NCBI GenBank assembly: GCA_037501455.1
Contig: CM074865.1
Location: 2,739,001 to 2,803,000, forward strand
Source of the DNA: Lantana camara
Lineage: Eukaryota > Streptophyta > Magnoliopsida > Lamiales > Verbenaceae
Direction: 5' to 3'
Length of the DNA stretch: 64,000 nt
Shown here: positions 52,960 through 64,000 of the stretch, one piece after another
Position numbering within the stretch: position 1 is the stretch's first letter
Layout of the letters: the number at the start of each line of letters is the position of its first letter
Position numbers and translations under genes: made by a program
The notes under the pieces: model-generated
Told to the model about the DNA's origin: nothing
The model's database searches: none
The model's input: only the letters and a program-made list of their open reading frames with translations

Positions 52960-54339
52960 CTGCGAATAACATCCCAGAACAAGAAGGGACTTTGTAGATT
53001 AATCCAATGATTCTGCCTTGTCAATAGAACTCGGGACATTCCCTATGAACTGATTCCAAGATAAGTCCATTTGTCCTATAACCTTAAAGTTACCAATCTC
53101 AGATGAGAGAGAGTCGTTTAAACCTGTTTGAGGACAAGTTTAAGAACAGGAGATCACTAAGACTATACAAACTGGGGGGTACATTAGATTCTAACTTGTT
53201 GTGACTGAAGTCCCAACTCTCTCAAGGATTTGAGTTCACCAATGCATGCAGGAATCACGCCAAGACAACGCGTTGCTATTTGCGCCAAAAAATGCCAAAT
53301 TGCTTAACCGACAAATTTCAGTAGGAAGGTCTCCTTCGAGCTTGTTGTACCCAAGATACATACGAACGAGTTTTCTTAAATTTCTCAGTGCTGGAGGGAT
53401 AACACCTGTCAACTCATTGTTGTAGAGGCTTAAATCTCGCAAATTGGTCATGTTGCCAATCTCAGAAGGGATTGGACCTTTAATTCCGCAAGAAAAAGCA
53501 GAAAAAGTATGAAGAGAAGCAGATAAGTTCCCTATTGAGTTAGGCAGTTCACCATCCAGCAGATTTATAGAAATTTGTATACGCTCCAAATATCGACAAT
53601 TTGTCAATGAAGTGAGGAAGCCTGGCTCCTTGTTTTGAGACTGTAATGTTAATCTGTTGCTTGCAATTGAAATGTATTGCAAGAATCTTAGGTTGTCCAA
53701 GTTGGGTGCTGGACCAGAAAAATAGTTCAAACCCATATCTAACAGTATAAGACTAGTGGCATTGTTGATGCTGGTTGGAATACGTCCACTGAGCTTGTTG
53801 CCACCCAAAGAAAATTCTTTTAGGTTAGGAAGTAAAAGGCCAATTGTTGAAGGAAGATGACCTGAGAACCGATTGGATGTCAGGTACAAGGATTCCAGCG
53901 TTGATATGTTGAAGATGGAAAGAGGGATGATACCGGATAACCCATTGACGGAGGACACTGAAGTTCATAAGATTAAGGCTGCCAAGCTCACTCGGTAATT
54001 CACCTGCCAATTTGATTTAGTTTTTACAAGTTAAATAGAGTTGAAACGATATGATTAATCTTTGTGGATTTTCACATGGAATGAAGTTTTATACAATTAT
54101 GATGCAAGAACACATTGAGAATTTACATGGAAACTTTTGGTTATCCCATTGAGATATTACAATGTTTCAAAAATCTTCTTGAAAGAAATTTATTTTAATT
54201 TAACTTCTCATGATATTTAAAAAATTTAAACCGCCTCCCTAATTAATTGTTAGTTTAATTTTATATTTTTAAAGCTAAAATTTCCTCTTATATATTAATT
54301 AGGTTTAAATGAGTATTAATATTTTTGTATTGCCCACAT

Positions 54340-55160
54340 ATTTATCTTGTTTAAATTAACAGAATATATGATTTTTACTATTTTACCCTTCATATTCTAA
54401 AACTCAAGGGGGTATATGTAATAAAAAGTCCAAAACTAAGGAGGTTAATGTAAGTATTGAAATTCTAGGGGGGGTTCTTTTCTTTCTTTTTTATTTATTT
54501 ATTTTTTTTTTTTTGGTTTAGCAAAAAAATGTTATTTCATGATATTTGGCGTTTTAATAATGCACTGATTTCAATCCTAAAGTTTATTGATACCAAATAT
54601 GTACTGATTTCAATCCTAAAGTTTATGGATACCAAATATTTAAAATAAAAAAAAACAATTAGGCATGGATATATTTAGATTAGAATGTTATTCGTATTTA
54701 AAGTACATGTATTAGAAATCACCAACGTTTGAAATATTTTTTTCATTGAAAAATTTTTATTATTTTAAACAAACAAAGTTTAAATGAACTTACAAATTTA
54801 ACCAATATTACAAATATATACTTACAATTTCAATAGTATTACAAAATCAAACCCCCCCCCCCCCCCCCCCCCACCCTCCAACCCCCAGTTTCAATAGTAT
54901 TACAAAATACCCCAAAGTTTCAATAGTATTACAAAATACCCCCCCAAAATTTCAATATTATTACAATATACCCCCAAGGATAGGATTGGAATTTTTAAAA
55001 ATTATATTGTTGACGTCATTAAAACTTAACATCGTTAATAACAGTTGGAGCAATTTCTGAGAGAGAATGTAAACATCACGGGGGGTGTTCATAATTTCTC
55101 AAGTCTCAGAGGGTAATATGTAATTTCGCCATAACTCGGGGCTCGTTCGTAATTATCCCC
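54340..55160. mobile_element. truncated relative of the MITE at 27558, in a receptor intron
   Basis: It shares ACTCAAGGGGGTATATGTAA, AGGAGGTTAATG, and a right end GTTCGTAATTATCCCC with 27558-28533. The left inverted end is absent. A C21 run lies at 54852-54872, followed by several ATTTCAATAGTATTACAAAA units ending in C runs. Confidence 0.65.
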
Positions 55161-56158
55161 AAAAAAAAAAAGAAACTGATTGTCAACATACCTGTGAAAT
55201 TGTTGTAAGATAATCCAAAGTAGTTCAACAAGGTGAGGTTTGCAATTTGCTTAGGTATGTTGCCTGATCCATATATACGTATCTATGTCAAAGACGTATG
55301 AAGAATTTGTTGTCTGATAGAGATATCTGTGATGTTCACCACAAGTACCTGTGAATTCGTTGTAGTCTAGCTGGAGGATATTTAACATTGTGAGGTTTCC
55401 AATTTGTTCAGGTATGTTGCCTGTGAATTTGTTATGAAGCAGCGATACAAGCTGAAGCCGTTTACAATCCAGCACTTTGTCCAAAATACTTCCGATTAGT
55501 TGATTGGATGCAAGGAACAAAATTTCCAGATTGGGGAGATTATGACAAACATTGAAAGTTGGAATATCTCCTGACAGACTATTATTGTAGAAATCTAAAG
55601 CGCGCAGAGAAGACATGTTGAAGATAAAAGCTGGAATTATCCCAGTTAGGGAGGTGCCTTGTAAGCTGAGAATTTGCAAACGTGAGAGATTACGAAATTC
55701 TGATGGAATTCCACCTGAATAAATAGTCAAACACATGAAAGATTTTTATTTTTGTGCATCATTATAAAATTAAGGGGCGTCTATAAAGATTTCATGCTAA
55801 TATACTTAAATGAGTGGATGAATCTGGAAAATGAAACATGAGTAAATTGAAACAGATCAGGAAATCTGATTTCTTTCTTTTCCTCCAACAGTTAGAAGAG
55901 CGTATGTTAAGTGCAATGCATACTTTTGCTTTTGGAAGACAAAATTGAGTTAAGAATAGCAAATATGAAATTTTAACTTCTTAGTTTTAAGACAAACTTT
56001 TTGCAGGAGAGCTAGGTCGAAAATATTCGAAACTCTGATGTTATAATAAATGTTGTTTACCCGGTGGATATAAATGCAGCATAGAAAACCATGCAGTTCG
56101 TTTGTGGCTTATACACTTGTTGAATATGCAATCGAGATTCAATTATTTTATATAATTG

Positions 56159-56789
56159 GGTTAATTTAGAATCCCCTTATCGGTTGTGGTTTAGTACGCT
56201 TTAACCTCTAACTTTTGAATATGTGTGATTATTCTCTTAACCTTTGAAAAATTTAATACTTAACCCTTTTAGACAATTTCGATATGATATTCTTGAAATA
56301 TCCGTTCAAGATAAACTTTGACCGTCGATTTCTCCTCCATTACAGCAACCAACCCAAGAATCAAGACCATCATTGTCGTGTTTCTCTCTTCAAAACAAAT
56401 AAAGCACACATACCCTATTTGACTCAATTGGCCACCAGGAGCTACCCGAATTCGCCTACAAAGCTCTCCGTCATGCGTCATTTTTGAATGATGATTTCTC
56501 TTTCATCAGTTCTCGGATTTTGATTTTGAAACCACTATTATATTTCTTGTGTTGTGAGTTTCGATTTGATCTATAATATCAACACATTTAAAATCTTATC
56601 TGTACAGATTTCTCCTTCTAAATCACACCAAATTTTTGTTTAAAAAGTAGAAGGAAATATTTCCAAAATTTCACCAGAAAGGGTTAAGTGTAAACATTTT
56701 TCAAAGGTTAGAAGAGTAATCGCATCATTCAAAGGTTAGGGGGCAAAGCACACTAAACCCCGAAAGATAGGGGGTGTATGGAATTAACC
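56159..56789. mobile_element. fold-back element in intron 1 of the inverted receptor
   Basis: The ends pair: GGTTAATTTAGAATCCCC on the left and the complement of GGGGGTGTATGGAATTAACC on the right. Inner words CCTTTGAAAAATTTAATACT and AAACATTTTTCAAAGG continue the pairing for about 110 bp. The target duplication is not clear, so the class is open. Confidence 0.6.
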
Positions 56790-57846
56790 AAATCAATCTT
56801 ATTATAATATATATAATATCATTTTATGTTTTCTCTTGACTCATAATATTGCATATTTGCATGTAAAAATAATGAGATCCCCGCCTATTAAAACATTTTT
56901 TAAATTTAATATGTTAACATTCAGTTGAATTTAATTAATAATTTTTTAAGAAAATTATATAAAAAATAGTGATAAAACATAATAATGATGATTCTTTATA
57001 CATGGTATCATATATTTTTTTTATGAAGTGCATGTTCAGATACATGATCAGCTCAAGTTACAAACACTACATACCTTGGAAGTTGTTCATTCCAATATAC
57101 AGTTCTTCCAGATTGCTCAGCAGACCTATTGATCTTGGAATGCTGCCATTGAAATGGTTGGCAAACAATGACAACTTCTCCAGGTTTCTGCACTTGTAAA
57201 TATCAAATGGAATTTGCCCGCTAAGTAGATTAGCATATAGATAAAGCTCTGTAAGTTGTGAGGTATTATTGCACATATCATTAGGTAGCACACCCGACAG
57301 ACTATTATTCGTAAGAACAATTGTTTTGATCCTCGACATGCCGAAGATCCCAGGAGGAATATATCCTGTCAGAGAATTAAAGCTCAAGCCCAGTGTTTCC
57401 AGTGAAGAAAGATTGCTGATTTCTTGTGGGATTCCTCCACCAAGAAAGTTGTCCCCGAGTTCCAGTATCCTTAAACGTTGCAGATTACAGAGCTCGCGGG
57501 GTATGAAGCCCGTGAAGTTGTTGTAGCTGAGATCTAATGAATCGACGAATGTTAAGTTTCCAAGATTCGGAGTGAGATAAGTGGCTTGAAAACCAAAGCC
57601 GGAGAAATTAAGGGTTGTGACTAGTGGAGGGGTGGTGGTGGTGGTGCACGATATACCGATCCAGGTACAGATGGATGCATTGGCGGACCAGTTTTTGGAC
57701 AATATTTGAGAAGGATCTGAGGTTATTGTGGATTTGAAAGCAAGAATGGCTTCTTCATCTTCATTTGAAACTATTTCAGCTAACGAGATTGTTCTGATAT
57801 TGAGCAAGAACATTAAGACAGCAATCATGACAGGAAGTTTCTCCAT

Positions 57847-57985
57847 TGGACGACTTGTGTAGTTTGGAGCTCTGGCTATCATCAATGAACTACATATATC
57901 TATAATGAAATTTAAACCACAAATAAGAGATATTTACGTGTAGTTTAGGATACATGAGAAAAGTCCAAGAAAACCAAATAAGTGA
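57847..57985 (-). promoter_or_regulatory. conserved receptor promoter block, minus strand
   Basis: On the minus strand CTCATGTATCCTAAACTACA, then ACGTAAATATCTCTTATTTG, and a leader ending ACTACACAAGTCGTCC precede the ATG at 57846. It is the partner of 37030-37153, so the two receptor units face each other. Confidence 0.6.
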
Positions 57986-58520
57986 GATCGACTCTTCAAG
58001 TCTTCGCTGCCATTTTGGAAATTTTGCTCCAAAATATTTCGATTCATATAAGATATGATAAAATGAAAGGCTTTTACACATACGAATAAAATCATTATAT
58101 AGTTATTCAAATAATATTAAATATTAAAATTCCAATTATAGAAATTAAGTAGTTTAAATTGAGCATCAAAAGTTAATTATATTTTCAAAAATAATAATGA
58201 AATATTAATTAAAATATAATATTATAAACTACATTGTTGGGTATTTGTCATATTTTGTGAAAGATGGGATCCGTTGGTAATTTGATAAACTTAAATAGGG
58301 TGTAGATATAATTTTTCCTTTTAAAAATTTAATCAAATAAATTTCTAAAATAAATAGTTAAATAATTTGATATTTTAATATATAATTAAATATGTCAAAA
58401 TTTATGTTTATCAATGAAATTATATTTTGTCAAATAAACGAAAAATCAAATCTAATATTTTCATAATCAAATCACATCTTATAATTATGGAGAATATATT
58501 ACAAAATCAATAAAGGACAC
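57986..58520. other. AT-rich spacer, no feature seen
   Basis: The first 50 bp continue the receptor promoter similarity (GCAGCGAAGACTTGAAGAG on the minus strand). The remainder is A+T rich without a frame. Confidence 0.35.
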
Positions 58521-58527
58521 CGTTTAA

Positions 58528-58990
58528 ATTGAAGTCTTCTTTCGTTATGCCTATAAATACGGATCCTTCGCAAGCCAAAGACACCAAGAACCAACGAATA
58601 GACAAGCAGGAGAGCTCAATAGCGAAGCAAAAGAAGGAAGTTCGAAAACTCTCTGAAGGCATTCAAAGCTTGTTCGTCGGAGTTTTTCGTGGAAATCATG
58701 AATTAATCGAGGCTTCAATCCGGAATCAAAGCATCAAACTTGTGTTTTGAAATTGCTCTTTCGTGGAAATCAATTAATCGAGGCTTCAATCCAGAATCGA
58801 AGCATCAAACTCGTGTTTGCTCTCCTCAAACTCAAGTCAAGCTCAAATCGATTGAAGCAAGATTCAAGACGTTATTCACATAAATCAACAAATTAAAGCA
58901 TTCAATCCGCAACAAGGCATCATACCCACGAATCCAGTGTTATCTTCAAATCAAAGTCAAGATGTTATCCCAAATCAAAGATGATCAGAC
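58528..58990 (+). other. possible LTR-like or leader fragment with a 65-bp duplication
   Basis: CTATAAATACGGATCCTTCG near 58550 looks like a TATA box and start site. The segment GGAAATCATGAATTAATCGAG...CAAACTTGTG at about 58690-58750 recurs as 58765-58820. The sequence is rich in CAA/AAG words, like retroelement leaders. No coding domain is seen; the class is unknown. Confidence 0.35.
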
Positions 58991-58997
58991 TCATGAA

Positions 58998-59290
58998 TTA
59001 ACGTTTGAAGAGACATTCAATGGGAGATCGAAACTCTAAAGTCCGTGAATGTGTTTCAAACTCCCAAATACCACCAATTCTTGTAGGAAGAAATATGTTT
59101 CTCGGAGCTGTTGAAGGTGTGAGGTTGCTAGCGATGTGAAGGAAAATGGATACCTGAATAACACTATGAGTCTGATTACCCCATTGAGACTGAATGATTG
59201 ACACGATCCTCTGATATTGCTGAGCAGAAAAAAGTGTTGAATTTGAAGATTGATCACAGGATGGAGAGGCAAGGCAAGTTCTTGGCAATT
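58998..59290 (-). pseudogene. possible copia gag fragment
   Basis: The minus strand reads LFSAQQYQRIVSIIQSQ, like the FTxEQYxxILxLI motif after the zinc knuckle in copia polyproteins. The remaining residues do not match anything I can name, and the flanks are not LTRs. Confidence 0.35.
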
Positions 59291-59727
59291 ATTCTCACCT
59301 TTTTGATTGACTGGTGATGGAAGCTGATCATGCCTATGAATTACGGTGACTGAGAGTTAAGCACGAGTTGAATGAAATTGCAATCCAATGTAATTCATAT
59401 TTGTTAATAATTTGTTTTTGTTGCATTATTAATTTAGTATTCATATTACTACTTGCATTATTAATACATAGAATCACATTCTTCCATTTATGCACATAAT
59501 AAATTATCCCAACTATTTTTTGCACTTCCATTCTATTTGTTAATAATACAAAGGCTTCTCCTCTATCACCTCACATCAGACCGTCCTTGGTCTTCTCCAA
59601 TCCTTGCGAGAAAAATGAGAACAAAAAGAAAAAAAACGGAAAATGTCGCATGAACGAAAAGATGATGTTCAAGTATGCCAAAAGAATGTCTTTCTAGTAC
59701 CGAACTGCGAAGGATGTATGGTGCAAA
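59291..59727. other. spacer, no feature seen
   Basis: AT-rich, with several ATTATTAATA words; no gene or TE end recognised. Confidence 0.35.
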
Positions 59728-60344
59728 CTATCGGTTATCAGCTCCAGCAACTGAAGCTGGCTGTTGGGATGGCGGCTGAGGTTTGTTTCTAGCGGGACCA
59801 GATGAAACCTTAACCATGGCAGGTCTTATTAGGCGGTCACCGAGAAGGAAACCCCTTCTGAATTCTTGGATTATAATTCCTTCCTTGAATTCATTTGATT
59901 CCTAGCGCGCAATAGCCTCATGCATCTGTATCCAACAATCGATGTCATATTTAAAGAATTATGTTTGAGAACATGGACAGAAAACAATAGACTTGAGGAC
60001 ATTTACCTATTATAGTTTCATCAATCTTACTAAGGGCCCATTTACAAATTTTCAAAACTCATAAAATACACAAAATATATGTATAGTTTCTACCACAAAG
60101 AAAAAAGAAAAGACCCATAGGGTTATTTACGTCTGCACCAATTGGTAATATGGAATATACTGCAATACCCAAAATACTAAAGTCTAAAATGTCCTAGGGT
60201 GTTCCTGTAATTTTTTGAATTATCAGGGGTGTTTCGTGTAATATGTAAATCTTTCAAGGGTAAGTTCTGTAATGTAATCATCTGCACCAGTTTCCAATGG
60301 CTGTAAATGTAAACCAACCCATATAAAACTATGCATATTGATAT

Positions 60345-60393
<49 letters not shown>

Positions 60394-60880
60394 TTCTTAC
60401 CGCAGGGTCAAATGCCTTCCCGACAGTGGGAACAGCAGAAACTCTTAAGCTCCTCATAATTTCCACAAACTGCTTATATATGCCTTGATAACTTGTATCG
60501 ATCTTCTTTTCCATCTCAGTTTCCGTCTTGATCTGTTGTTTAGCTTTCTCAAAACTATCAACCATGGGCAAAAGGCTCTCAATCACTTCTCCTTGAGCAT
60601 CACTTCTTACTGTCAATCTCTCCTTCTCTGATCTTTTTCTATAATTATCAAAATCTGCCTGTAAACGAACTAATTTTTCCTTTCCTGAAGATATCTTTAA
60701 AGACAAAGACGAAACTTTCTCGACCAGATTGTTTTTCTCTTTTTCCATCGTATATATCATGTTTTCAACTTCATATATCGTTTTTGAATCTCCAACTAAA
60801 ATGGCTTCCTTGTATGCCTGCATGAGGATCTTCAACTTGGATGAAATTTCTTGTCTGAACCGGATTTGTCTGTTGCGAAA
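59728..60880 (-). pseudogene. GrpE nucleotide-exchange factor, partial, with a stop
   Basis: Exon A (about 60880-60401) reads KYKEAI-like AYKEAILVGDSKT, a coiled coil, then the GrpE core QADFDNYRKRSEKERL, QGEVIESLLPMVDSFEKAKQ and TVGKAFDPA before donor GCG|GTAAGA. Exon B (59925-59728) starts MHEAIAR after CAG| and contains EFRRGFLLGDRLIRPAMVKV, then a Ser/Pro/Gln tail. TAG at 59902-59904 follows MHEAIAR, where GrpE normally has Glu. The join is phase 0. GrpE releases ADP from Hsp70/DnaK in plastids or mitochondria. No transit-peptide exon is visible upstream. The retained intron shows a DNA-level copy, not a processed pseudogene. Confidence 0.8.
60344..60394. repeat. compound microsatellite (CA)n(TA)n(GA)n
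   Basis: A run of CA, then TA, then GA dinucleotides next to the donor site of the GrpE-like intron; on the coding strand this is (TC)n(TA)n(TG)n. Likely variable in length. Confidence 0.95.
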
Positions 60881-63061
60881 GCGTGATGAAAAAAATAAAA
60901 TATTTGTGAAGACAAAGACTAAAGAAGAGGAGGAAGTGGAGAGGAGAAATTATTTTTTTCTACTCAAATCAACACTTCTATTAAACTCAAACCCTTACAA
61001 ATTCACTCTTCTCTCAAACTCTTTCTTTTCTTATTGTCTTTCTTTTGTCTTGTCTTGCTAAAACCAAATAACAAAACACCTATTTATACTAGTTTAGGAA
61101 CAATATAACAAGACTCCAATTAATACAATAATAAAACTATACTAAACACTATTACGTTTTAGCTATAGGATTAATATAACTTCTTACATTAATCTTATTT
61201 ATCTCATTACTTGTAACCTTCACTTTCTTATTTATTTCATTTGTAACCATGCCATCCATTCAATTCTCCAAACCTTGACTTCATTTATGATGGTCAAGTT
61301 TAATGACCTCATTTAACATTGTCTTCATTGTTCGTCTACAAATTTGAATTTTGAGTATCATCACGTTAGAAGGGTAAAGGTTGTACAACTGTTCAAGTTC
61401 TAATCTGTTGTACACAGATATTCCCCGTAAGTATGCTTAAGTAAACAAACCTCATCTTGCATTTAATATAACAAATACTCCCTGTATGTGAGTAAATTAC
61501 AAGAACTGCGCCCATTACTTCTCAAAGATTATACTCCCTTTTAACCATCAAAATTCAATCAAATTCACAAGGTTTACTATAGAAACTATTGACGCATGAG
61601 AGAACAGTTTGAGAAGTACACTAAAATCTGAACTATAACATCGTTTAATGACATTGGCTGCGGGTACTTTTACTGTAGCTGCTTTTGTCGTTGCTGTCGC
61701 TACTTCTGCTGCTTCTACTCACACCCTTAGTGTTTGTAAGTATTGCTGCGTGTATATATAGTTTGGAAAAATTAAAAAGATATATTCTAGCGTTACAGTT
61801 CAGTTAATCTTGCTTGCCATGCGTACTCTTATATCTCTGTGTATGTATATTTTCTTGATGATGGTTGGGTGCTTGAGTTTGATGCTGTTCTTGAACTGAG
61901 GCATTGATTCTTTTGTGGTTCAAATAATTGAAGATTGTGAAAGATTTGAGATAAATTAGATATGAAGGGAAAATTGGTCAAGAATTGAATTTGGGTCTGA
62001 GAATTGAGACTAGGGAGGCTACACTTTGTGTATATTCGAACATTGATGGTTGTTTGTTGTTCCATCAAGTCCATTATCCGATTCACCTGCATCTCTTGCA
62101 GAAAAGATAGTGTCTTCTATGCTTAGGGAGAAACACCATCTCATTTACCATCATCATCATCATGAGTTAAGAGTGTATTTTCATCGTTTTCACCGAGCAG
62201 GTCTTCCGACGACACATTTTTCTTTTGTACCATACCCATCTAAGATGTTCTAGCCATCTAACTTTGTGATCATTCCACAATCCTGAACCATTTATTTTGG
62301 TAACAAGCAGTTGGTGGATATTAAAGCTTCAAGCAACATTGAAGTTTAGGTTCAATCAAACCGGAGAAGGAAGATAAACAACAGTGCTTTAATGGATCCT
62401 TTTGTTTCTTCAAAAAGAGTGAAAATGATGGGACAGTGGAAGTATTTAGCGGTCAAGCATGTTCGGCTATAGCAAGATGGATATATGAATCATGATAGTT
62501 CCCCAGAAATATAAGTGAGTTGATTGAGAAACACGGCCCTGGCATGAAAGCTTCAAATTCTCATCAGGTAGAAGTTTCTTTGTTCAAGAGTGAGGTTGCG
62601 CACGCCATACTTGCCCGGATGTCTGGGCGCCTCTTGAAGAGGCCAGCCAGTGATCCGATGGATTCCACGAGCATTAGGGGTTCGTATAATCATCTTGCCT
62701 ATGTTTTCTTGAGGATGTTCAACTTATTTAGGCATTTTTGCTCTTATGGATCATGAATTGTTGTATTTGCACTTGGATGTTCGGTTTGATCAATAAATGA
62801 GGTGGGGTTCTCGTTAATAACTCCACAGTTTTCTTGCCCAAAAAAAAAAAAAAAAAGAGTGAGGTTGAGCGAGTGAATAAGGAGATGTAAGACCATAGAG
62901 AATCTTGGAAGACAAATGGCTGTTCTGTTGTGTTGGATCGATGGAATGATAATAAAGGACAGACCTTTGTGAATTTTCTGGTTAATTATTTTATATTTAA
63001 ATTCTATTGCACAACACAAGGAAGGCCCTATACCAATATTAATGCATAAAAAACATAACAA
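60881..63061. other. 2.2 kb without a recognised gene
   Basis: Short open frames at 61829-62092 (minus) and 62520-62756 (plus) have no motif I can name. 62137-62163 holds an ATC microsatellite. 62330-62760 reads in places like decayed coding sequence (GC-richer, with frames such as EVAHAILARMSGRLLKRPAS), but without a supportable family. Confidence 0.4.

Positions 63062-64000
<939 letters not shown>

Larger units (their letters stand above)
41521..53003 (-). mobile_element. large Mutator-like element region carrying four genes
   Basis: It spans a Myb/SANT-like gene, a DUF1985-Ulp1 gene, a GRF zinc-finger gene and a MURA-type transposase, all on the minus strand, separated by tandem repeats and clusters of a 16-bp dyad. 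The right edge at 53003 is sharp: it cuts into an LRR-RLK exon and removes the start of the transposase, so this end is a rearrangement, not a natural terminus. I find no terminal inverted repeats. Mutator-like elements with Ulp1 cargo are known in plants (Kaonashi type). Whether all four genes belong to one element is inferred from shared strand and shared dyads. Confidence 0.55.
53004..57846 (-). pseudogene. inverted LRR receptor kinase, frameshifted and 3'-truncated
   Basis: Exon 1 57846-57075 (772 bp: signal peptide MEKLPVMIAVLMFLL, LRRNT, LRRs); exon 2 55714-55349 (366 bp); exon 3 55263-55192 (72 bp); exon 4 from 54003. The first three are open and in phase 1. In exon 4 an extra base near 53945 shifts the frame (NFSVLRQ versus NGLSGIIP), and another shift near 53270 ends the long frame at 53236. 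LRR similarity continues, broken, to about 53004, where the transposon begins. Membrane and kinase parts are absent. This copy keeps the simplest exon plan and may show the ancestral arrangement. Confidence 0.85.

Noticed and set aside
53825..54010. Separate 61-codon minus-strand frame
   Set aside because: It is the start of receptor exon 4 before a frameshift, not an independent gene.
62520..62756. 78-codon plus-strand frame
   Set aside because: No motif or homology I can name; listed only as part of an unassigned stretch.

Overview
The window is plant nuclear DNA, most likely from a eudicot; the sequence does not fix the species. Evidence: GT-AG introns, AT-rich spacers, two classes of plant LTR retrotransposon, Mutator- and hAT-like DNA transposons, and a cluster of leucine-rich-repeat receptor kinase (LRR-RLK) genes of the non-RD, innate-immunity type (subfamily XII-like: signal peptide, LRRNT, LRRs, transmembrane helix, kinase with HCD instead of HRD).

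Layout. (1) 1-5205: a decayed LRR-RLK first exon split by a 4.34 kb hAT-like element that carries GGGTCGGGT-rich ends and a 1.9 kb minisatellite. (2) 5710-9668: a good LRR-RLK first exon followed by six phase-1 LRR exon modules (219, 219, 72, 72, 141, 219 bp). (3) 9960-27313: a degraded Ty1/copia element, inserted in the next intron on the minus strand, with a young 13,024 bp Ty3/gypsy Tat-type element (13352-26375, TSD AGTTG) nested in its gag. The gypsy element has a gag-pol frame on the minus strand and a three-exon antisense gene on the plus strand. (4) 28892-34172: three more LRR modules, then the LRR-transmembrane-kinase exons of a nearly complete receptor. (5) 34634-35241: a small two-exon gene for a 69-residue membrane protein, with a Mutator-type MITE 18 bp after its stop. 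(6) 37154-38313: a kinase-less LRR-RLK fragment. (7) about 41.5-53.0 kb: a large Mutator-like (MULE) region, all genes on the minus strand: a 190-residue possible Myb/SANT-like protein, an intact six-exon DUF1985-Ulp1 protease gene of 997 residues, a GRF zinc-finger protein with one stop, and a MURA-type transposase with one stop. (8) 53004-57846: an inverted, frameshifted LRR-RLK whose 3' half is replaced by the MULE. (9) 59728-60880: a broken GrpE co-chaperone gene. (10) 63096-64000: the kinase end of another decayed minus-strand LRR-RLK that runs off the window.

Two structures stand out. First, the LRR exons of all these receptors are interchangeable: every intron is phase 1 and falls at the same Gly of the LRR motif, so any module can be duplicated, lost or skipped without breaking the frame. 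Second, the non-coding parts of the MULE region hold by eye more than 45 copies of a 16-bp dyad (consensus AATCGC-N4-GCGATT), set in clusters with a 21-bp start-to-start period. They lie in introns and spacers and are absent from exons.

Gene boundaries come from reading splice sites and protein similarity by eye. No alignment, database search or expression data was available.
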